From: Apoderus coryli | Taxonomy: Eukaryota; Arthropoda; Insecta; Coleoptera; Attelabidae | Direction: 5' to 3' | DNA: 64,000 nucleotides | Assembly (NCBI GenBank): GCA_911728435.2 | Contig: OU452198.1 | Coordinates: 16,836,001 to 16,900,000, forward strand | Part shown: positions 57,240-64,000 of the stretch, piece after piece | Layout: each line of letters opens with the position of its first letter | Position numbering within the stretch: position 1 is the first letter of the stretch | Notes under the pieces: generated by a model | The model's input: only the letters and a program-made list of their open reading frames with translations | The model's database searches: none | What the model was told of the DNA's origin: nothing | Program-made: the position numbers and the translations under genes

Positions 57240-57512
57240 TATTCTTTTTCTTTCTTGGGTTTTAAGGTTCTTCTAAGCAAAATTTTTTTTCACTTGAAAT
57301 ATGTTTATTTCGATTCAAACGATTCAAACAAAATACCCACTAAAAGTGGTATATTCCACAGAATCATGCGATGTTGGTAAGAAACGATATGTACCTGAGG
57401 AAGGCGAATAAGCCGAAACGTAGTACGTAATTTGACATTGAAATAAACATATTTCAAGAGAAAAAAAATTTTGCTTAGAAGAACCTTAAAACCCAAGAAA
57501 GAAAAAGAATAA
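57240..57512. mobile_element. Penelope-like end fragment between inverted arms
   Basis: 57246-57307 and 57440-57510 are near-perfect inverted arms (blocks TTGGGTTTTAAGGTTCTTC and AAATATGTTTATTTC). They enclose about 130 bp with a hammerhead. The layout resembles the inverted pseudo-LTR fragments of Penelope-like elements. Confidence 0.55.
57391..57426 (+). ncRNA. hammerhead ribozyme candidate
   Basis: Stem I GTAC/GTAC (extends to ATGTAC/GTACGT with one wobble), core CTGAGGA and GAAA, stem II GGC/GCC with loop GAATAA and one extra A before it, stem III CG, cleavage triplet GTA. All fixed core bases are present. Confidence 0.65.
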
Positions 57513-58079
57513 AAAACTGTAAAAAGGTTCAAGAAAAAGACATTACTAAAATACTGTTAATACCCACATAACATAATAATTATAAACTAGATTAGTATAT
57601 AGAGATAGAGGGTTAAATTTTCGAATAAGCACCCAGAACAGCAACAAAAATACAGATTAGTAATTTAATTTTCTTTAGGTTATGCTGTGAGCAAAATCAT
57701 AAATGAAGACGGACATGTGACATATCGCAAGTCCAATAAGGAGAAGTAACGTGATGGTGCACTTTCCCTATGTCGTTCTTCAAGTTAGAAACCCATGCTT
57801 AAACAGTTAATGCAATCGTATCAGCATCAATATTTCACTGCTACAATATCGGGCTAACCAGCAGAATATACCGGAAAAAATAAATCTTCCTCGTTTCTTC
57901 TGAAATTTTTTGGAGTTTCTCAGTTTAAATAGTTGTCTGTAGAACATAAAACTGGATCGGCACACGCTAATGGAGTACACCGAAAAATATTGTTTATATA
58001 GACACCGAAGGTCAAGAAATTAAAGCCGACGTATAGATATTTTTTTTTATTTTAACTTGTGTCTCGAGATAAACATTGG
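57513..58079. other. no gene seen
   Basis: Non-coding, possibly the worn N-terminal part of the mariner remnant that follows. Confidence 0.25.
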
Positions 58080-58590
58080 GCACTTGAAACACGCCAATGG
58101 TGAAGTATTGTGTGTCAAAAGAAATACTTTTCCCTTGGATCCTCACCTGTTGACCGAAGAACCGGAAGCAGCAGGCTCTAAATCGCTTCAAATCCTAAAA
58201 GTCTTTCCAGCATAGTCAGTCATGATAAATAGTGGATTAACTCCAATGAGCACGAGAATAAATGCTCGTTTTCTGTTTGGTTGTTCCACCGTTAAAAATA
58301 TCCCAAAATGTTGTCCGTTCTCGAGGTGTCTCAAAATAAAAGCGATGGGAATATTTACCTCAATATCAGGTCATGTAGCAACACTTCCTATGCAAGTTGA
58401 AGAAACTGTTTTCTTTATAACCGAAATTGATCGCTGCGCCTCGAAAAACCCATCCTGAGTGACGAATCATCCTATACCATTTTAATGAAAGTTCTCACAG
58501 AGTTTGCAAGACAATTAAATTTTTAGAGCCATAAAACGTCGAATTGTTAGATCATCCTGCCAGATTTCTAATTTGTTTATATTGCAAAAC
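58080..58590 (+). pseudogene. mariner transposase, heavily decayed
   Basis: Scattered frames match the middle of a mariner protein in order: ISGHVATLPMQVEETVFF (about 58362-58417; usually SGHVATVPLE), FNESSHR (about 58480; a worn HHDNASSH block), and TIKFLEP followed by NVELLDHPARF (about 58508-58567; usually ...LLDHPPYSPDL). Catalytic residues are not preserved. Confidence 0.5.
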
Positions 58591-59431
58591 CAATTTTGGC
58601 ACATACCTATATTTTTGCAGTTTTAGTTTTCTTGAACTGCACCTTGTATTTCAAATGTTTTGAAATTTTTATCATATGTGCATTTGTATTTTCGTTCAAT
58701 AAAAATCTCGGACTTTATTGCAACTACCTACACATTTCAGCTGTATTATGTAGTAAGCTTGCTGCTCGTAGACTGTAAACTTCTGAATGACTTAGTTTTA
58801 ATATGCAGCACAGCTGTTGTGAATTTTAGATATTTCCTGAATATTAGTATGTCGTGTTATGGGCGAAATTTACCTACTAATTCAAAAAGTTTGATTTCAT
58901 TTTGTTGGATTAATGCTCCTCCGCAAGCAAAGTCCCACGCTTTTACAATACAGGCCAGGCTATTTGTTTTACCATTTTACAAGGAGGAAAATAAACATGC
59001 GACAGAAGATTGGATTTCCAAGTGTTTATCCTTTAAATTAATTTCAATAAATTCATATTTACCTACCAAGCGCCACACAAAAGTGTATCTTCAAATCCAC
59101 AAAATACAAACGTCATCGAACTTTTGCCTTTCTTAAAATTTTTCATATTTACCCCTATAAGTTTGAAATGTTAATATTTATGAAAAATAATAATTTTGTG
59201 GCGATTTTTCATTTATATTTACGGACACAAATTCATTTTATAGTTATTATTTATGATGAGTTTGTATTCTCTTGGGGTTTTAAATGATTCTGTGCATTAA
59301 TTATCCGTGAATTGTTCGTTCCAGGCTTATTAAGTGAGAATTTTCAGACAAAAAATTGCGGGATTTTCTATGCCTATATCTCATTGGCGGGTCCAGATGT
59401 ATGTCTCACATGGGAGCAGCGGGCGCTTATA
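58591..59431. other. no convincing gene
   Basis: Contains a 158-codon plus-strand ORF (58660-59136) with no recognisable domain. Its composition (many I, L, F, S, K) matches chance translation of AT-rich DNA. Confidence 0.3.
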
Positions 59432-59941
59432 CAGGCGGTTTTAGAAAGACATGGCCAAATTGCCAGAGGTGATAAAACTACTCAAAATAAGTGTAGCTTG
59501 CAATATAAATTTTTGCCTTTCCGAGATACAGGAATTTTTGTATAAGAATGTTTTTGGGGTCGCAGAATGGATTAAAAATACTCGGGTTTTTTTAAAACAT
59601 AGAGAGCGCTAGTCACCCAATGTATAAGCTAAATTTTCATTCATAACTTTTTTGTAGTTTACTTTAGAGACTTCTAATTCTAGTCTCTGAGGAAAATCAT
59701 CTGGTAATAAGTCCTGAACTTGTCTGTTATGATACGGGTTTAGTTCATATTCTTTGATAACCCTCCAAGTACTTGGCATCTTCGTATCGATTTGAAGTGC
59801 TAATTTTCTTACACTTAATGTGGGATCCTCGGCAACAGCATTTCAAATGTCCTCTTCTTTTTTTGACAGAACTTCCACATTTTGGTCGACCTGCATCAAT
59901 TTTTCTAGGTGCAGACTACCCGTTTCTCGAGCGCATCTTCC

Positions 59942-62165
59942 TGTAACTATATTGAATTAGCGGGTATTATTTACATTCAGAAAGAATACTAATTTTATAG
60001 CTCAATCCGAATGAATCCCAATATGCTATTCAAATTGTTACGGGTTCGATTCAAGTTTTAAGAGCGGCTTGTAATTCAAGTTTTAATTAAAGAAGAACAA
60101 AGAAAGAATATCAACTTTATTAATCTGTATTAAAGTAATGTAAAATTACTCACCTTTTATAATTCTGGATCACTGCCGGTCACGCAACATTTTATTTAAA
60201 AGAAAATATTTAATTAAATGACCCTTTGGCAATAACATAACTAAACTTTATTAGAAATAAAACGCAAAGGTTTTGGGCTCAAAACAACTAATTTAATAAT
60301 TAAAATTAATAAGGAAAATTAATAACAACAAAGAAATAAATATGTATAAAATAAAAAAAAAAGAACAAAACCATTAAACGATAATGAAAATTTAGAAGAA
60401 AATCTTAGTCATTAATGTACAACTTAAAAATAGGAAAATTAATATAATTACGAATAATTATATTAATTCCTATACGAAACTTTAATCACAATTGAAAACT
60501 GAATTTATTTCAATTACTAAAATAAACAACTTTAATTTTTATAAAAATTGATTGGAAACAAAAAGGCCTTCAATTTAAAGAATTAACAAAAACTTACGGA
60601 ACTTTAACTTTAGAAAAATTCACTATTTTAGAATGAGAAAGAAATATACAGGTATACTTTTAAAACAAAAAAAAAACTAGAAAATAATTCTTAACTCAAA
60701 AATCTAACAAAAACAAATTAAAATATTTATATTTATATACGACTTTCTTTTCAGAAACAATCCGTACAAACATTCATAAAAAAGTTTCATCAAAATGGCG
60801 CAGTTTTAGCCTAAGCTACTTTTGAAATACTTAACCATGAACTAAAACTAAATACCTAATATTAATGAAAACAACAATAATAAACCAAATAATCGTATAA
60901 ATAACAATAAATAATAACTATAAGTAACAATTTATTATTTAACAATATAATATAGCACATTCATTTCCCCTAAAAATGAATTCTTCAGTGCAATTCGAAA
61001 TCTGGTTAGAGTAGGCAGAGCTTTTATGGTATTATCCAAAGTGTTAAAAAGACTAACGGCATTATATGTAAAGGATCGTCGAAACATTGTCGTGGTATGA
61101 CGGGGCATCGTTAGCTTATTGTGAAATCGCAGATTTACTTGATGAACATTTGTTCTATAAATTAGTTTATACATTAGATATTTTGGCAATGAAGTAAGTA
61201 GAACATTTTTAATAAATGTTAGGTATTGTAACCGAACAAGCCTCTCAATATTTAACCATCTTAGAAACGGAAACAAGTGTGAGATATGATCGTACTTCCG
61301 TAAACTGAAAATAAATCTACAGCAATTGTTTTGAATGTATTGAACTCTTGATTTAATTTAACTTTATACAATTAGAAATCACATCTAGACTCGACCAAGG
61401 CTAAAACGAATGTCATTTGAAAGTCCTATTGCCTTTCGAAAATTGCCCCATAAAATGACATAGTAGGTACTACAGAATGGAAATAGCCAATCAGAAAAAA
61501 GGTCAGTTTCAATATACCGGGTGAGAGATTCAGAAATAAGATACATTTTTATGTCGGCTGTAATAACGATTGTTGATACTTAGGTATCTTATGTTGGAGT
61601 TCGTTCAAAAGATTAACTAGTCACTACCATTTGTAAAGCAAGAAACAAAACAATTTTATAATGACTTCTCAATCTCCCGAGTCAGCAACTGGACAAAAAC
61701 CCATTGTTTTTTTATTCGCACTTTATATATATTATTTGATATGGGAAACCGTGACACCCTCCAACTACTAGCTTCTGTATATAATAATAAAAATCCGACA
61801 TTTAAGTTACATGAAGGTGTTTCGAAAATTTTAAATGTTTTGACCACACTGTAACTGAAACATCTGGTTATCTTTTCTAATATATGCTTTTATTTTTGGA
61901 CTAACTCATAAACAAACTCAATATTCTCGATTAGAAGAAGGTCGTTCTTTTAGATTCATAACAATTCTTTTAGGAACATTTGTTAAAAGCCCAAGATAAT
62001 AAATTTATTACTTGCAGGTGTATAATGTTTACGAAAAGATTATACTTCTAGACATGTTAGGTATAAAACTATAAAAATAAGAGAAAATATCTGAAATTAT
62101 CCAAATATATATACAGGGTAGGACAAAAGTAAATTCTATTGCCCGTGTGTCTTTGTTTTGTTACA
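59942..62165. mobile_element. solo LTR, 4-bp target duplication TTCC, with nested LINE
   Basis: Starts TGTAACTATATTGAATTAGC and ends TTTTGTTACA, flanked by TTCC at 59938-59941 and 62166-62169. Collinear with the LTRs at 27905 and 33812 except for a ~615-bp LINE fragment inserted after the AAACAAATTAAAATATTTA block. Confidence 0.8.
60733..61352 (-). pseudogene. LINE reverse transcriptase C-terminus inside the LTR
   Basis: The minus-strand open frame runs from about 61350 without a true start: SRVQYIQNNCCRFIFSLRKY and DHISHLFPFLRWLNIERLV lead into the ATG frame 61276-60935, which has RRSFTYNAVSLFNTL. This is the C-terminal domain of a CR1/Jockey-group LINE (compare FQRSFSYTI at 13200). It is 5' truncated and sits exactly where sister LTRs are continuous. 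Confidence 0.75.
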
Positions 62166-62948
62166 TTCCAACGGCCAAAAAAGTTTTCTATTTGGGACGT
62201 TTCTGTTGGGAATTTTTTCTGAATAGCGTCGAGCAGCAGCTGTGGTATTTCCTAAACATTCTCCCAAAGTTAAAAGGTATATTCACTGGTATTATATGTT
62301 TCCATAATTATTAAGACGTAATAATAAAGTTTACAAACACTCCTAAACCACTTTTACAAACTAGAAAGTTTGTTTGGAAATCTTTGACAGTTGCAAAGTA
62401 ATATTTCGACAAGATCTGTCATATTACGAAAACTGTAAACATTGTTGCTAGGTTACCTACATTACAAACAGATTTTTAGCCACATATGACCTTCTAATAA
62501 TTTAACATTAATAGCATAGGTATTAATAAACGTAAAATATCTTGGAAACGGTACATCCAGGCGTTTTTTCCTAAGAGTACCTTTTTTGTTGGGTAATACA
62601 CGGGCCACCATTTCTTGTCATTATCAAGTGTCTAAAGTTAACATCAAAAAAGTTTTGAATGAAAATTTAGCTTAGACATTGTTGGACTAGCGCTCTCTAT
62701 GTTTTAAAACAGCCCGAGTATTTTGATCGATTCTGCGACCCCAAAAACATTCATATGAAAAAATTGGGGCCGTTATTTATTATAATTCATTAGTTAGTTA
62801 GAAAAAACAGTAAAAATAATACTTTTTTACTCCCTGTATCTCGAAAAGGAAGGCCCCTTCGGCAAAAATTTATATAACAAGCTACACTTATTTTGAGCAG
62901 TCCTATCACCTCTACCAATATGGGCACGACTTTCTGAAACACCCTGTA

Positions 62949-63284
62949 TATTACACTTGATAGCAAGTTCCGTAACAAAATATACCTAAAAACCCATGTA
63001 TCTATGAATTCCAGAATGTTTTTAACTTAAGAGCAATTAGAAAATAGGAAAAAAAAATAATTGGAATCGCGATAATTCCGAATAATAAATGATACATTTG
63101 TTTACTTCAAGTGGAACTGAATATAACGGATATCCCATAAAGAATGGGAAACAGTGTAACAGCAAAAAATACTTGTCATAAAATTATTGCGCTTTAGCTA
63201 ACCGAGTCTAAAAATGACATGCAGGATATCAAAAGTAAATACCTATTCTAATTCGTTTTGAGCAAACCAAATCATATAATGTAA
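62949..63284. other. no gene seen
   Basis: Non-coding. Confidence 0.3.
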
Positions 63285-63425
63285 TATGTGTAAAGGCTAT
63301 TAGTTTCGTTAATTATTTTTAATATCACCGAAAATACGTGTTTTCGGACATTTTATACGAAAATACCTACGTAATTTAAAAAAAATGTCTCACTGTCTGT
63401 ACCCAGAACTCAAAAACCACATAAC
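63285..63425. repeat. diverged Helentron-like 5' fragment
   Basis: CTATTAGTTTCGTTAAT, ATCACCGAAAATACGTG, GGACATTTTATAC and AAAAAAATGTCTCACTGTCTG parallel 48693-48800 of the Helentron-like element. Confidence 0.55.
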
Positions 63426-63483
63426 ATGATAAGCCTTTCTTTGAGAAGAAACTTCACAGCTTGATAACAAGATACGTATGTAT

Positions 63484-64000
63484 CAGTGGCGGCTTGTCAT
63501 AAGAAGTAGGTGATGCTACGCTTCATCTAACTAATCAGTAGGTATAACGAATAATATTTAAGTATTTGATTGTATATTATTGTGGAAATATGTTTCTCCA
63601 TATAAAATTTAAACCATAAATTAATTTATAGAATTTACATCCTCAGGTAAACAGAACTTGACGATAAAACTGTAATTTTGTCTGAAGCAGCCATTATATC
63701 TGTATCCAGAAAAAATGTATATCTATATTTAACTATCATCCATAATGTACATATATTTCCCCCTTTTTTATTCTTATAATCCATTGTCTATTTTGGTCTC
63801 TCTCTTCGCTGTGTCCGGGATTTGACACCCTTGTCAGTGCTTGTGTCCCCTCTGTTACACCAATTTTGTCTATTATCGTACATGTCCATATTAAGATGAA
63901 GCGTGCTTCAAAGCGTTTTCATCAATATTCAGCAATAATGGGCAACGCTGCCACTCCGGCATATACTCAATATATGACCACCTGGCGGCCGGCTGTAGCC
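63484..64000. mobile_element. hAT-like element start, truncated by window end
   Basis: CAGTGGCGGCTTGTCATAAG at 63485 is the same terminus class as the hAT ends at 2040, 7195 and 40569. The right end lies outside the window. No coding region is seen in the visible part. Confidence 0.4.

Larger units (their letters stand above)
59642..62275 (-). pseudogene. mariner transposase N-terminal region, split by LTR
   Basis: The minus strand from 62275 reads LGECLGNTTAAARRYSEKIP and NRNVPNRKLFWPLE, the DUF4817-like N-terminal domain. It is then interrupted by the LTR. It resumes at about 59925 with ARETGSLHL, then AVAEDPTLSVRKLALQID, PSTWRVIKEYELNPYH, and VQDLLPDDFPQRLELEV to about 59660. A one-base frameshift lies at the junction. 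The catalytic domain is missing; the reading runs straight into the left terminal repeat. Confidence 0.75.
59432..62946 (-). mobile_element. mariner with DUF4817-type transposase, containing a solo LTR
   Basis: The ends start CAGGCGGTTTTAGAAAG on the left and, inverted, CAGGGTGTTTCAGAAAG on the right, each next to TA. The terminal repeats extend about 230-300 bp; the blocks CTCAAAATAAGTGTAGCTTG and CATAGAGAGCGCTAGT are shared. Without the LTR at 59942-62165 the element is about 1.29 kb, a normal mariner length. Confidence 0.8.

Noticed and set aside
56932..57276. 114-codon plus-strand ORF
   Set aside because: No motif; its end runs into the inverted arm of the Penelope-like fragment.
58660..59136. 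158-codon plus-strand ORF
   Set aside because: No domain, no coding-like composition, no conserved partner elsewhere in the window; likely chance in AT-rich DNA.
1..64000. CRISPR arrays, bacterial operons or prophage
   Set aside because: No spaced identical repeats, ribosome-binding sites or compact gene layout; all content is eukaryotic mobile DNA.

Overview
The window looks like a gene-poor, AT-rich insect nuclear chromosome segment. It is packed with DNA transposons, non-LTR (LINE) fragments, solo LTRs, Penelope-like elements and many TA-flanked Tc1/mariner elements. I found no intact host protein gene, tRNA, rRNA or CRISPR. The order cannot be fixed from sequence alone; the repeat mix (CAGGG-ended mariners, DUF4817-type transposases, Helentron-like elements with a GTCT microsatellite, Penelope elements with hammerhead ribozymes) would fit a beetle or a hemipteran. 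Every recognisable coding sequence belongs to a mobile element, and nearly all are broken by stops, frameshifts, truncation or insertions.

Layout. 1-12590: two opposed copies of a decayed DDE transposon flank a truncated LTR, a Tc1 transposase split by a hAT element (6173-7195) and a LINE fragment (7780-9232). The right-hand DDE copy carries a ~1.6 kb insertion with a possible first exon. 12800-22935: several LINE 3' fragments, including a long broken reverse transcriptase (17430-19174), plus a perfect 23-bp hairpin (13756). 25020-25960: large palindrome. 27905-35360: two 1.55-1.6 kb solo LTRs with exact 4-bp target duplications, a mariner transposase containing a near-perfect inverted duplication, and an inverted fragment pair with a hammerhead motif. 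37385-46948: TA-flanked mariner-type elements with long terminal inverted repeats, and a second hAT element that carries a hammerhead-bearing inverted dimer. 47415-53860: two Penelope-like elements head to head, interrupted by a Helentron-like element, a short retroposon, a piggyBac derivative and another insertion. 55189-56465: a complete but dead mariner. 59432-62946: a mariner containing a solo LTR containing a LINE fragment.

The most interesting signal is RNA-level. At least six sites fit the hammerhead ribozyme layout: two in a 727-bp insertion at 41423-42149, two in the Penelope ends at 47535 and 53694, and others at 31858, 57391 and (weaker) 54661. Most have a palindromic stem III of 2-6 nt, which implies activity as dimers. 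The 41423-42149 insertion consists of two ~340-350 bp monomers in opposite orientation and circularly permuted relative to each other, flanked by a 10-bp target duplication. That is what insertion of a ribozyme-processed circular or multimeric RNA (a retrozyme) would leave. All calls come from reading the sequence by eye; family names are from motif recognition, not database searches.
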